DNA from: Lonepinella sp042468235
Lineage (GTDB): Bacteria > Pseudomonadota > Gammaproteobacteria > Enterobacterales > Pasteurellaceae
DNA: 64,000 nt
Assembly (NCBI RefSeq): GCF_042468235.1
Contig: NZ_CP170386.1
Location: 1,240,001-1,304,000, forward strand
Reading direction: 5' to 3'
Shown here: positions 55,541-64,000 of the stretch, in pieces
Layout of the letters: each line of letters opens with the position of its first letter
How positions within the stretch are numbered: the stretch's first letter is position 1
Program-made: the position numbers and the translations under genes
The notes under the pieces: model-generated
Seen by the model: the letters and a program-made list of their open reading frames with translations, nothing else
Databases searched by the model: none
What the model was told of the DNA's origin: nothing

Positions 55541-55837
55541 CTAAGCATAAGCGGGTGTGTTAAATACTGGCTTAATTTGTTGATAAGAAACATCTTTTGC
55601 ATGTTTTGCTTGCCACAAATCATATTGATTTTGCAAGTCTAGCCATAATTCAGCACGAGTTTCAAAGGCTTGGCTTAAACGTAGGGACATTTCTGCTGAA
55701 ATTGCTTTTTTACCCTTTAAAATACGGCTTAACTCTGCACTCGGTACGCCTAAATGTTTTGCCATATCGGTTACGCTAATATCGCCCATATATTCTTTTA
55801 AAATTTTGCCAGGGTGGGCTGGGTTGTACATTTCCAT
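55541..55837 (-). CDS. higA: HigA-type antitoxin
   Basis: A 98-residue helix-turn-helix antitoxin of the HigA family, which neutralises HigB and represses its own operon. The XRE-type HTH lies at about 22-65 (SVTDMAKHLGVPSAELSRIL, KGKKAISAEMSLRLSQAF), preceded by the typical HPGKILKEYM; WLDLQNQYDLWQAK follows. It lies downstream of the toxin gene with an 11-base gap; toxin-first order is normal for higBA. Confidence 0.9.
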   Translation of the reverse strand: MEMYNPAHPGKILKEYMGDISVTDMAKHLGVPSAELSRILKGKKAISAEMSLRLSQAFETRAELWLDLQNQYDLWQAKHAKDVSYQQIKPVFNTPAYA

Positions 55838-55848
55838 TATTCTACTCC

Positions 55849-56127
55849 CTAATGATAGTCTTGATAATCAACAATTTCGGCATTTTCGCCGTCAAATCTG
55901 AATGTTAAACGCCAATTTCCACTGACAGAAACCGCCCAATGTCCTTTTAAATCCCCTTTTAATGGATGCAGTTTCCAACTTGGAATATCCATATCTAAAG
56001 CGGATTTAGCAATATTCAGTGTGGTGAGTTGTGAATTTAATCTATCTTTATGCTTCACCTGAATCCCTGCGGTTGAACCTGTTCTAAAAAAACGTTCTAG
56101 TCCCTTATGTTTAAAAGAAATAATCAT
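55849..56127 (-). CDS. higB: HigB-type toxin (RelE superfamily)
   Basis: A 92-residue RelE-fold toxin, expected to cut mRNA on translating ribosomes until neutralised by HigA. Family features: IISFKHKGLERFFRTGS at the start, DMDIPSWKLHPLKGDLKGHW in the middle and VSVSGNWRLTFRFDGENAEI near the end, with the RelE-type Arg/His residues. A promoter with TATAAT lies just upstream. Host-range and target are not readable from sequence. Confidence 0.9.
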   Translation of the reverse strand: MIISFKHKGLERFFRTGSTAGIQVKHKDRLNSQLTTLNIAKSALDMDIPSWKLHPLKGDLKGHWAVSVSGNWRLTFRFDGENAEIVDYQDYH

Positions 56128-56160
56128 TGCTCACTCACCTTTGGTGCAGTGTGCTGTTAC

Positions 56161-56188
56161 ATTATACGCCTAGCTAAAGGATTTGCAA
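56161..56188 (-). promoter_or_regulatory. higBA promoter
   Basis: Reading leftwards, TTGCAA (56188-56183), 16 bases and TATAAT (56166-56161). Between it and higB lies CAG-N4-CTG in CAGCACACTG, a possible HigA operator. The remaining gap to 56282 shows no gene. Confidence 0.7.
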
Positions 56189-56282
56189 TGTAGCTGCACG
56201 GTTGTTAATGAGTGGATTTTATAAAGATAAAGGGAAACACGAAGATTATTTTGTTATTTTTGGAATCAAGATCACAAAAATG

Positions 56283-56327
56283 AAAAAAAGCACCACAATT
56301 CTTAGGTAAAACTGCGGTGTTTTTTTC
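56283..56327 (-). terminator. Terminator after the restriction-modification gene
   Basis: AAAAAAAGCACC and GGTGTTTTTTT form the base of an imperfect stem that continues CACAATT/AACTGCG. It resembles the queH/higA terminator in order and sequence, and again contains AACTGCGGT. Confidence 0.75.
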
Positions 56328-59300
56328 CTATTTTTCCACTACCTTAATTTCCTCAGCTGTCAGTCCATACAAGGCATAAACTTTTTTGTTTATTTCATCA
56401 TCCGTTGTTTGAATCTGTTTCAATAATGTGGCGGCTTTTTGTTGTTCGGTAGTGAAATAATCTTCCCATTCGGCATCTTGGGCTAAGGATAATTTAATTT
56501 TCTTTTTCGCCAATTCTTTGGTAAAGGTTTTATAGTCTAGCGTATGCCAATTTTGTAGATTTTTTGAAAATTCGGTTAAGTCAAATTTCCTCTCCAATAA
56601 ACGTAAAAATTTGGTGATATGATTTTGTAGCTCGCTGTTTAATATGAGTATTTTGTCGGCTAATGTGATAAAAGGCTGTTGTTCAGATTGGCTAATTTTT
56701 GGAATAGGCAAATTTTCAAGGTGATAGGCTTTTACTTCTGCCAATGCTTCACCTTGTTCAGGGTTAATCAACTGATAATAAAAATTCACTAATTTAGAAT
56801 TTAAAACAGCTAAGGTATATTTTAAATTGATGTTTTCATCTTTGGCTAATACAATATGTGTATTATTTCTCATCACATAACCAGCAGAAATAAAATTGCC
56901 AATAATGCAGTCTGATGTTTGCCGAAAAATCAATTTTTCATCACAACTAAAAATCTCTTTATCTCGTGGTGCAGCTAGCCATTCGCCGTATTTAATCCAA
57001 TTATCGTTATTCCATAATAATTGATAACGATAAAAATTACTTCCACCAATTAAAGGCTGAAAGCTGTCATCTAATTTTTTTTCTGATGTATATGGTTTTA
57101 TTTTTAACGTTTCGGCAGTTTGTTTTGGCGTACCTTTGCCTTTTTCATAAGGTTTAACGCCATTTTTCACCAACAACACATCTTTCAAAAAAACTGAGTG
57201 TTGTTCCATTTTCTGTTTAATCGCAATGCTCTTATTATTTAAAAACAAATTAACAATTTCTTGTTGAGCTAAAATTTCTTGCGATAATTTGGATTGCTTA
57301 TATTCGTTTTGAATATTACCAATCACAACATCAATATTGGGGGGGGAAATATCCCATGCGGTTTTTTGAATAATCAAGGTATCTACATCAACCGTTGCTT
57401 CTTCAAATACTTTTTCGGTATGTTGTGCAATTCCTTTAATAGTGAATTGTTTTGACAACATGAATTGTCTAAATACATCAGCATTTTTAATTAACCGCCA
57501 TGTATTCGGTGCAATATAACTCATGTATCCGTTCAATTTAACTAAGGCATTTAAAGCCAAAATATAAAAGGCAATATAAGTATCGGATAAGTTTTTACCT
57601 AAGCCACAATTTTTAAATTGTTCAATAATAAAATCAATGCTTTGACTATCTAATTTCGCCCCATACGGCGGATTCCCAATCACCACATCAAAGCCACCAT
57701 TTTTAAATACTTCGGGAAATTCGGCTTGCCAATTAAAGGCTTTGTCGCCCGCAATTTCAGGATCAGAAATTAACGAATTGCCGCATTTTAAATTATTGCT
57801 TAAAGTAGATAATTTGCGGTGCGGTTCGGCGGTGCGTAACCAAAGCGAGAGTTTGGCAATTTCAATACTTTCTTCGTTAATATCCACACCAAAAAGGTTG
57901 TTTTCCAAAATATGGTTTTGCACGTCGGGGAATAGTAAGCTGTCGCCGTAAAGATTGCGTTCTAGTTCGTCAATGTGTTGATGTTCGGCGATTAAGAAAT
58001 TTAACGCCTCATTTAAAAATGCCCCTGAACCGCAAGCAGGATCGCAAATGCGAATATCGAGCAACCAATCCCGATAGGTTTTGAGCTTGTCCGCCAAGGG
58101 ATTGATTAAACTGGCATCTTGCTTTTTCTTTTTGCCGGTTTTGGTGAATTGCACCTCTTGATAATAATCACTATCCACGATCGCCAGTTCGGCTTTTTTA
58201 TCTTGGCACAATTTGCCCAACGTGTGTTGCACAATGTAGCTGGTGATGTATTTTGGAGTGTAATAAACGCCGTCTTGTTTGCGTTTATTGACGGCATTTG
58301 GGGCTGATTCGCCACGCAATTCCGCCTTAATTTCATCAATTTCATTGAGGGAATTTTCAAAAATATGCCCCAGAATATTCACATCCACATCGCTGGCAAA
58401 ATCATAATCGGATAACTTAACAATATGCGTATAAAGCAATTCATCGCTGATAATCAGGCTATCCAATACATCATCAGATTTAAATAAACCGCCGTTATAG
58501 GCAAAAATTTCGCCGTGTTCGTCTTTGTAACCGCGGTCTAAATAACCGAAATAATTTTTTAAATGCTGATAAATGGTGAGTGGAATATGCAAGGTTTTGG
58601 CTTGTTGCCATTCTTTGGTCATTCGCCGTGCGGTGTTGGCCGGCAGTAAATTGCTGTCTTCCGCAAAGAAAATAAACAACAGGCGATCGAGCAATTTTTG
58701 GCTTTTGTTAAACAGCACCAACGGATCAATATTAGGATTTTGTTGGCGTAAATCGGCAAATAATTCACGCTTAAATTGGCTGTAATCTTTATACAAGGCT
58801 TTGGTAACTTTTTCTTCTTGAGATAAGGATTCTGCCTTGAGTTTTAACGGCAAATCACCTAATAAATTCACCGCACTTACTAGCAAATACAATAGGCAAA
58901 ATTGCTCAAAAGTTAACTTGAACAAATCAAATTCCACAAATTCCACTGCATTATCAATATAAAAACGCAATTTTTGGAAATTCGCGGTGATCACATAACG
59001 ACAAGAGGGGTGATGATTTTTATAGCCAAAGGCTTGTTGCTCAATGCTGTCTAAATTGCTGGTATCCATGCCTTTCAACTCAATCACTGCCAACGCTTTG
59101 CCGTCTTTTAAAATCGCCCCATCGGCTTTTTTTGCCCCTGAGAGATTTTTAAATTCGGTGGTGAGATTGTAATTTTCCGCTGGATTGAGTGTATAACCCA
59201 AAATGTTCACAAACAAATCACGTAAAAAGCCTTCTTGATATTGTTCTTCCTTGCTTTGACGAATATTTTGTTGGATATTCGGATCATGAAAATGCTGGCA

Positions 59301-59378
59301 AAATTGTTGATAAGCCAGTTGCATATCTGTTTCATTTTGCTGTTTTAGGTACTGTTGCAGAATGATTTGTTGAAACAT
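56328..59378 (-). CDS. One-polypeptide type IIG-like restriction-modification enzyme
   Basis: A 1016-residue protein joining nuclease, adenine methyltransferase and target recognition in one chain. The N-terminal domain (about 40-130) has a PD-(D/E)xK pattern: YQEGFLRDLFVNILGY, then Asp86 in KKADGAIL and Glu100/Lys102 in VIELKG. A helical region follows (about 180-330), with LDRLLFIFFAEDSNLLP. The N6-adenine methyltransferase core has DPACGSGAFLNEA near 445 and the catalytic NPPY in DVVIGNPPYGAK near 567. The C-terminal third resembles TaqI/Eco57I-type specificity domains. No separate S or M gene is nearby. It starts 20 bases after mpl, apparently without its own promoter. The recognition sequence is unknown. 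Confidence 0.88.
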   Translation of the reverse strand: MFQQIILQQYLKQQNETDMQLAYQQFCQHFHDPNIQQNIRQSKEEQYQEGFLRDLFVNILGYTLNPAENYNLTTEFKNLSGAKKADGAILKDGKALAVIELKGMDTSNLDSIEQQAFGYKNHHPSCRYVITANFQKLRFYIDNAVEFVEFDLFKLTFEQFCLLYLLVSAVNLLGDLPLKLKAESLSQEEKVTKALYKDYSQFKRELFADLRQQNPNIDPLVLFNKSQKLLDRLLFIFFAEDSNLLPANTARRMTKEWQQAKTLHIPLTIYQHLKNYFGYLDRGYKDEHGEIFAYNGGLFKSDDVLDSLIISDELLYTHIVKLSDYDFASDVDVNILGHIFENSLNEIDEIKAELRGESAPNAVNKRKQDGVYYTPKYITSYIVQHTLGKLCQDKKAELAIVDSDYYQEVQFTKTGKKKKQDASLINPLADKLKTYRDWLLDIRICDPACGSGAFLNEALNFLIAEHQHIDELERNLYGDSLLFPDVQNHILENNLFGVDINEESIEIAKLSLWLRTAEPHRKLSTLSNNLKCGNSLISDPEIAGDKAFNWQAEFPEVFKNGGFDVVIGNPPYGAKLDSQSIDFIIEQFKNCGLGKNLSDTYIAFYILALNALVKLNGYMSYIAPNTWRLIKNADVFRQFMLSKQFTIKGIAQHTEKVFEEATVDVDTLIIQKTAWDISPPNIDVVIGNIQNEYKQSKLSQEILAQQEIVNLFLNNKSIAIKQKMEQHSVFLKDVLLVKNGVKPYEKGKGTPKQTAETLKIKPYTSEKKLDDSFQPLIGGSNFYRYQLLWNNDNWIKYGEWLAAPRDKEIFSCDEKLIFRQTSDCIIGNFISAGYVMRNNTHIVLAKDENINLKYTLAVLNSKLVNFYYQLINPEQGEALAEVKAYHLENLPIPKISQSEQQPFITLADKILILNSELQNHITKFLRLLERKFDLTEFSKNLQNWHTLDYKTFTKELAKKKIKLSLAQDAEWEDYFTTEQQKAATLLKQIQTTDDEINKKVYALYGLTAEEIKVVEK

Positions 59379-59398
59379 AATGAAATTCCGTGAAATTT

Positions 59399-60763
59399 TT
59401 ACTTCGCCAACTTATCCAATAACTTCTGGTGAATCCCACCAAAACTACCATTTGACATGACTAAAATATGATCTGTCGGTTTGGCTTCTGCTACCACAAA
59501 ATCTACCAATTTATCAACATCCGCCGCCCACTTAACTGGCTGTACGCAATGAGCTGCAATCTCTGCCACTTCCCACGGAATGTTATCAGGTTGCAATAAA
59601 AATACCTTATCTGCTCGTACTACTGCTGGTGCAATTTCATCTTTATGATGACCCATTTTCATCGTGTTAGAACGAGGTTCTAGTACAGCGAAAATACGTA
59701 CTCCGCCACCTACTTTATCTCGAAGTGCGGTCAACGTAGCTTGAATTTCTGTTGGGTGATGAGCAAAATCATCATAAACCGTCACGCCATTCACTGTCCC
59801 TTTCACTTCTAAACGGCGTTTTGCATTCACAAACGAGCTCAAGGCTTGTGCAGCCTTTTGCACCGAAATGCCTGCGTGATGTGCGGCGGCAATCGCCATT
59901 AAGGCGTTGTGCATATTGTGTTGACCGACAATGTTCCATTGCACCTCGGCGGTTTTTTCACCGTGATGATATACCGCAAAATGGGTGCAATCTTGGCGTA
60001 AACGTTCGGCGTGCCATTCTTGATCTTTACCGATAAATTGCTTACCTGACCAGCAACCCATATCCAAGGTTTCTTTCACACTTTGCTCATCTGCCACCGA
60101 CAGCACTAAGCCAGATTGCGGAATGGTACGGATCACGTGGTGAAATTGGCGTTGAATGGCGTGCAGATCATCGAAAATATCGGCGTGATCGAAGCCGATA
60201 TTGTTGATAATCAGGGTTTTTGGATTGTAATGCACAAATTTAGAGCGTTTATCAAAAAACGCCGTGTCGTATTCATCTGCTTCAATCACAAAATACGGAC
60301 TGTCGGTAAAACGAGCGGAAACGCCGAAATTGCCTGCGATACCACCGATTAAGAAACTCGGATTTAAACCGTTTTGTTCCAAAATCCAAGTGAGCATGCC
60401 TGTGGTGGTGGTTTTGCCATGGGTGCCTGACACAGCGAACACCCAACGATTACGCAATAAATTATCATGTAACCACTGTGGACCTGATGTGAACGGAAGT
60501 TGATTTTCAAGCACATATTCCACACAAGGGTTGCCTCGTTTCATGGCGTTACCCACAATCACCATGTCAGGTGCTGGTTGTAATTGAGAGATCTCAAAAT
60601 GAGGTATAATTTCAATCCCGCTTTGTTCCAAAAAGGTGGACATTGGGGGATAAACCTGTGTGTCTGAACCCGTTACATGATAGCCCATTTGTTTGGCAAT
60701 CATGGCGACACCGCCCATAAAAGTGCCACAGATACCTAAAATATGAATATGTTGTGTTGTCAT
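59399..60763 (-). CDS. mpl: Murein tripeptide ligase Mpl
   Basis: Mpl recycles cell-wall peptide by joining L-Ala-gamma-D-Glu-meso-DAP to UDP-N-acetylmuramic acid. The 454 residues have the Mur-ligase layout: an N-terminal UDP-binding fold (HILGICGTFMGGVAMIAKQ, TGSDTQVYPPMS), the ATP site VSGTHGKTTTTGML near 112-125, FVIEADEYDTAFFDKRSKF near 168-186 and DDFAHHPTEIQATL near 330-343. It precedes the restriction-modification gene on the same strand. Confidence 0.95.
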   Translation of the reverse strand: MTTQHIHILGICGTFMGGVAMIAKQMGYHVTGSDTQVYPPMSTFLEQSGIEIIPHFEISQLQPAPDMVIVGNAMKRGNPCVEYVLENQLPFTSGPQWLHDNLLRNRWVFAVSGTHGKTTTTGMLTWILEQNGLNPSFLIGGIAGNFGVSARFTDSPYFVIEADEYDTAFFDKRSKFVHYNPKTLIINNIGFDHADIFDDLHAIQRQFHHVIRTIPQSGLVLSVADEQSVKETLDMGCWSGKQFIGKDQEWHAERLRQDCTHFAVYHHGEKTAEVQWNIVGQHNMHNALMAIAAAHHAGISVQKAAQALSSFVNAKRRLEVKGTVNGVTVYDDFAHHPTEIQATLTALRDKVGGGVRIFAVLEPRSNTMKMGHHKDEIAPAVVRADKVFLLQPDNIPWEVAEIAAHCVQPVKWAADVDKLVDFVVAEAKPTDHILVMSNGSFGGIHQKLLDKLAK

Positions 60764-60801
60764 TCTTAACTCTTATTATTTGTACAAACTATTGAAAAAT
60801 T

Positions 60802-60866
60802 TGTGCGTTAGATCACATTATTAAACATTCATCATATTGATGAAAAACTAAAGTTGTTATGATAAT
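60802..60866 (+). promoter_or_regulatory. fbp promoter with upstream CRP-like site
   Basis: TGTGC-GTTAGA-TCACA (60802-60817) matches CRP at nine of ten conserved bases. TTGATG (60837-60842), 18 bases and GATAAT (60861-60866) form a promoter. The CRP centre falls about 63 bp before the expected start point, close to the -61.5 class I position. It could also influence divergent mpl. Confidence 0.65.
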
Positions 60867-60942
60867 CCAAGTTTCTTACGCCGTCTAGCAAGAAAGTGCG
60901 GTGCAAAATTAATGATTTTTTAATGTCAAACAGAGATTAGCT

Positions 60943-61944
60943 ATGAAAACCCTAGATGCTTTTATTATCGAAAAACAAGCTGAATACCCGAATGCCAAAG
61001 GGGCATTATCTGGTATCCTTTCTTCCATTCGTTTAGTTGCCAAAGTGATTCACCGCGATATTAACCGTGCAGGTTTAACCAATGATATTTTAGGCTATGC
61101 TGGCAATCAAAATGTGCAAGGTGAAAGCCAAATGAAACTAGATGTGATTGCCAACGATACTTTCAAACGTGCCTTAATGGCTCGTGAAGATGTGGCTGGC
61201 TTTGCTTCTGAAGAAGAAGACAATTTTATTGCGTTTGATACAGAACGGGGACGTAATGCACGTTATATTATTTTAACCGATCCCCTTGATGGTTCGTCTA
61301 ATATTGATGTCAATGTATCAGTAGGGACTATTTTCTCAATTTATCGCCGAGTATCTCCAGTAGGCACCCCAGTAACCTTAGAAGATTTTATGCAACCGGG
61401 TAATCAACAAGTAGCTTCAGGTTATGTGGTGTATGGTTCTTCTACGATGTTAGTTTATACCACGGGCAATGGCGTGAATGGTTTTACTTACGATCCAACC
61501 TTAGGCGAATTTTGTCTTTCTCACGAAAATTTCCAAATGCCACATCATGGCAAAATTTACTCCATTAACGAGGGGCAATATTTGAAATTCCCAATGGGCG
61601 TGAAAAAATATATTAAATATTGCCAAGAAGAAGATGCCACTACACAACGTCCTTATACTTCTCGCTATATTGGTTCTTTAGTATCCGATTTCCACCGTAA
61701 TATGCTCAAAGGGGGAATTTATATTTACCCAAGTGCCACCAATTATCCAGACGGTAAACTGCGTTTGCTTTATGAAGGTAATCCAATGGCATTTTTAGCC
61801 GAACAAGCAGGCGGATTGGCAAGTGATGGCTATCAACGTATTTTAGATATTCAACCAAGCGAACTCCATCAACGGGTACCATTATTTGTCGGCTCAAAAG
61901 CCATGGTAGAAAAAGCACAAGAGTTTATGGCTGAATTTCATTAA
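60943..61944 (+). CDS. fbp: Fructose-1,6-bisphosphatase, class I
   Basis: Fbp removes the 1-phosphate of fructose-1,6-bisphosphate, the key gluconeogenic step. The 333 residues show the metal site GFASEEEDNF near 87-96, DPLDGSSNIDVNVSVGTIFS near 112-131, the FSINEGQ-like segment YSINEGQYLKFP near 205 and FHRNMLKGGIYIYP near 250. An uptake signal lies in the leader. A CRP-like site upstream suggests activation when preferred sugars run out. Confidence 0.96.
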   Translation: MKTLDAFIIEKQAEYPNAKGALSGILSSIRLVAKVIHRDINRAGLTNDILGYAGNQNVQGESQMKLDVIANDTFKRALMAREDVAGFASEEEDNFIAFDTERGRNARYIILTDPLDGSSNIDVNVSVGTIFSIYRRVSPVGTPVTLEDFMQPGNQQVASGYVVYGSSTMLVYTTGNGVNGFTYDPTLGEFCLSHENFQMPHHGKIYSINEGQYLKFPMGVKKYIKYCQEEDATTQRPYTSRYIGSLVSDFHRNMLKGGIYIYPSATNYPDGKLRLLYEGNPMAFLAEQAGGLASDGYQRILDIQPSELHQRVPLFVGSKAMVEKAQEFMAEFH

Positions 61945-61969
61945 TTGAAGAACGCTACTAAGCAATATT

Positions 61970-61999
61970 AAATCGCCCCCTTATTATAGGGGGCGATTT
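61970..61999. terminator. Bidirectional terminator between fbp and the GDYXXLXY gene
   Basis: AAATCGCCCCC (61970-61980) and GGGGGCGATTT (61989-61999) form a perfect 11-bp stem between convergent genes. Confidence 0.88.
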
Positions 62000-62004
62000 C
62001 TATT

Positions 62005-64000
62005 TTACAGGGCATGAAGATCTTCATCTAATAATCTTAGCAACAAGGCTTTACCTTGTTTAAAGCGATATTCGCCATATTTTGCTTGGGCATAATATTG
62101 ATCCTTTCCTTCTGCAAAGAAATAACTATGGGTAGGTAATTTATAGCCATCATATTTCGTTACTTTTATCGGTAAATATACCCCTTTGGTACAATGTTTA
62201 AATTCGGTCGGTATTTCCGTTTCCACTGCACAGAAATGTGCAATATGTTGAGCATTAATCTCTAATAACACATAGAGCTTATATGGTTTCAATGGATCGT
62301 TCTGCTGATCTAAACTCGCCTCATTCTGTTCTTGTAACCTATTTAACGATGGAATTTCTTCCAATAGTTGATAATTTAATGCCATATAATCACCTTGCAT
62401 GAGTGATCTTGGATCTACTGGTGCAAGCGGTAAAATAATAGGTTCACCATTATTTAGCACATCTTCATTTTGTTGAATCAGATAATTTGCTCCAATTAAC
62501 ATGGTAACTAAAATAACTAAATTCACCACCATTTTAAGCGAAAAAACAGGGGAATTTTTCACCGCACTTTGTGCTGTATTTGTATCACTAAGAGCTGGCG
62601 AAGTTTGTCTTGGTTTATTTTCATACCAAAGCCATACACTGACTAAACTGAAAATAACACCAACCCCTAAAAGAAGAAACGATTTATATAATAATGGCAA
62701 ATTGAGGTTGTAATAATATTGCCCCAAATTATCTAACATCATTATTATCGTCAGACTAAACAATAAGTAACTATGATTAATATGGGCTAACAATAATAAA
62801 CCAAAGATAAATAAAATCACAGGGTTTGAAATGAAGCTGACTGCCATAAAAAGCAACACCAGTGTAATAAGTGCGGTGCTTTTTAAAGATGTTTCTTGGC
62901 TTTTATTAAAATATAAGAAAATTACCAACGGCAAACAGCATACTGCCATAAACAATATTTTAGTCAAAGACCAAGGAGGACTAAAAAAATCTTGGGTCAC
63001 TTGAGCGAAAAAGGTGGGTGAAAGACTTTCTAATGGTGTGTCAAAGAGTGTTAATTGCCAATCAGTAACATCAAAGAAAGGTAAAGCAAACACCGAAATA
63101 ATGCCTGCCCAAGCGATTGGTTTTAGAATATTAAGCCATTTTTCTTGTTTTAATTGGCTCAAACCAAGCAAAAGTGCCGCCGTCAATAACATTAATAGAC
63201 TGTAGAATATGCCTGTATATTGCAAAATAAAATCTTGTTGTTGCCAACAGATAGTGGTCAACACAAGCAAAACGGCTAATATTCGCACCCAATGAGCTTC
63301 TGTTATAAAAAATATCACGGTACAATAAATCAACATAAGACAAAGCATATAGATTTCTTGGTCATCACCTGAAGCAAAGAAATAGACCATAGATACAATT
63401 CCGCCCATTGCGAGCAACATCTGAATAATAAAAGGGGCTATTTGTTTGGCTTTAGCAATAATGGACGCAAATAACAACAAAATAGCGGTGAATAATAAAC
63501 TACTTTCTTCTGGTATATTAAACACAAAGACGAGTACACCAATCAATAAAAGACCCACCAAACAAGCAAAAAAGAGCATCATTAATTGAATAACCCAATT
63601 AAATTCAAGCCGTGGGTATTTTTCCGCAAATATTTTTTTCAGGTATATCATTCCGCCGATAAAAGCACTGATAGTCAAGACAAACATCATCAGAATCAGG
63701 GATTCATCGCTATCTTTACCATAGGTTAATAACGCCATATTGACTGCAAGAATGGTACTGGAGAAATAAAGGGCTAAGCAAAAAATATCCCCTTTTCGTT
63801 GTTTATAAAGAAACAAACCAACAAGAGAAATAAACAACACAATCAACGCATTATATTCCAGACCGTATTGCATAAATACATTCAGTAAAAATAACAAATT
63901 ACTTATCTTGGGCAAAATACGCCATTGTTGATCGTGAAAAGTGCGGTGAAAAAATTCACTGACTAGCACAAAGCATAGATTTAATCCCATCAAATAATAA
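62005..64000 (-). CDS. DUF4401/GDYXXLXY membrane protein, 5' end outside window
   Basis: A large inner-membrane protein of unknown function. The frame remains open to the window edge: an internal TTG/ATG at 63988-63993 is preceded by in-frame codons without a stop, so the start lies beyond 64000. About 16-18 hydrophobic helices are visible. The C-terminal soluble domain (from about residue 505) carries the GDYXXLXY signature as LMQGDYMALNYQLLEE, with paired strands and a hydrophobic end. The layout (DUF2157-like N-terminal, DUF4401-like middle, GDYXXLXY end) joins what are two proteins in some other bacteria. Three exact uptake signals lie in the gene. Confidence 0.8.
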   Translation of the reverse strand, partial: YYLMGLNLCFVLVSEFFHRTFHDQQWRILPKISNLLFLLNVFMQYGLEYNALIVLFISLVGLFLYKQRKGDIFCLALYFSSTILAVNMALLTYGKDSDESLILMMFVLTISAFIGGMIYLKKIFAEKYPRLEFNWVIQLMMLFFACLVGLLLIGVLVFVFNIPEESSLLFTAILLLFASIIAKAKQIAPFIIQMLLAMGGIVSMVYFFASGDDQEIYMLCLMLIYCTVIFFITEAHWVRILAVLLVLTTICWQQQDFILQYTGIFYSLLMLLTAALLLGLSQLKQEKWLNILKPIAWAGIISVFALPFFDVTDWQLTLFDTPLESLSPTFFAQVTQDFFSPPWSLTKILFMAVCCLPLVIFLYFNKSQETSLKSTALITLVLLFMAVSFISNPVILFIFGLLLLAHINHSYLLFSLTIIMMLDNLGQYYYNLNLPLLYKSFLLLGVGVIFSLVSVWLWYENKPRQTSPALSDTNTAQSAVKNSPVFSLKMVVNLVILVTMLIGANYLIQQNEDVLNNGEPIILPLAPVDPRSLMQGDYMALNYQLLEEIPSLNRLQEQNEASLDQQNDPLKPYKLYVLLEINAQHIAHFCAVETEIPTEFKHCTKGVYLPIKVTKYDGYKLPTHSYFFAEGKDQYYAQAKYGEYRFKQGKALLLRLLDEDLHAL

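Noticed and set aside
58106..58360. 84-codon ORF inside the restriction-modification gene, same strand
   Set aside because: Out-of-frame shadow; no sign of a frameshift in the main frame.

Overview
The window is a stretch of chromosome from a member of the Pasteurellaceae. The strongest sign is the Hin-type DNA uptake signal AAGTGCGGT (or its complement ACCGCACTT): I counted about 40 exact copies by eye, roughly one per 1.5 kb, as in the Haemophilus / Aggregatibacter / Pasteurella / Actinobacillus succinogenes side of the family. Gene content agrees: frdABCD, manXYZ-manA, a full isc operon, a short ArcB, metE, tenA, rimK/grxA and obgE-rpmA-rplU-ispB are all in family-typical form. I do not assign a species. 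Base composition is AT-rich and even. Apart from the restriction/toxin-antitoxin block, little looks recently transferred.

Layout. 1-9.0 kb: epmA (cut by the window edge), divergent frdABCD, then manXYZ-yobD-manA. 9.0-10.1 kb: an unrecognised 53-codon ORF and a HAD phosphatase. 10.1-16.4 kb (minus): trmJ, iscR-iscS-iscU-iscA-hscB-hscA-fdx-iscX. 16.5-24.5 kb: suhB (plus), then arcB, putA and putP (minus). 24.8-30.3 kb (minus): one rRNA operon, 16S - tRNA-Glu(TTC) - 23S - 5S, with promoter, boxA sites, processing stem and terminator. 30.3-36.9 kb: yohJ-yohK-dgt, a secreted nuclease, csdA-csdE, and metR-azlC-azlD. 37.1-40.0 kb: a zinc-type TonB receptor beside the cysteine-poor ribosomal proteins L31B/L36B. 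40.1-46.6 kb: metE with MetJ-like operators, a YeeE-type sulfur transporter with a rhodanese lipoprotein, a TPP riboswitch controlling tenA, and a small exported protein. 46.7-55.5 kb: rimK/grxA, bamC-dapA, bcp, obgE, a DMT transporter, rpmA-rplU, ispB-queH. 55.5-59.4 kb: HigBA toxin-antitoxin and a one-polypeptide restriction-modification enzyme behind mpl. 60.9-64 kb: fbp and a GDYXXLXY-type membrane protein.

How it fits together. Several units bear CRP- or FNR-like sites (frd, man, put, fbp), which fits control of carbon flow and fumarate respiration. A sulfur/methionine theme runs from csdAE and metR-azlCD to metE and yeeE-rhodanese. The receptor and L31B/L36B fit a zinc-sparing response.

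The most unusual observation is the tenA TPP riboswitch. A perfect 24-bp hairpin sits inside the aptamer's P4/P5 arm, and the aptamer itself supplies the tenA Shine-Dalgarno sequence. Other points worth a look: regularly spaced inverted repeats upstream of putP, where PutA lacks its usual DNA-binding domain; a hairpin over the start of the zinc receptor gene; and an over-represented one-base variant of the uptake signal (AACTGCGGT), two copies of which lie in twin hairpins flanking higBA. No CRISPR array, prophage or complete insertion sequence was seen. Function calls rest on reading the protein sequences without database searches.
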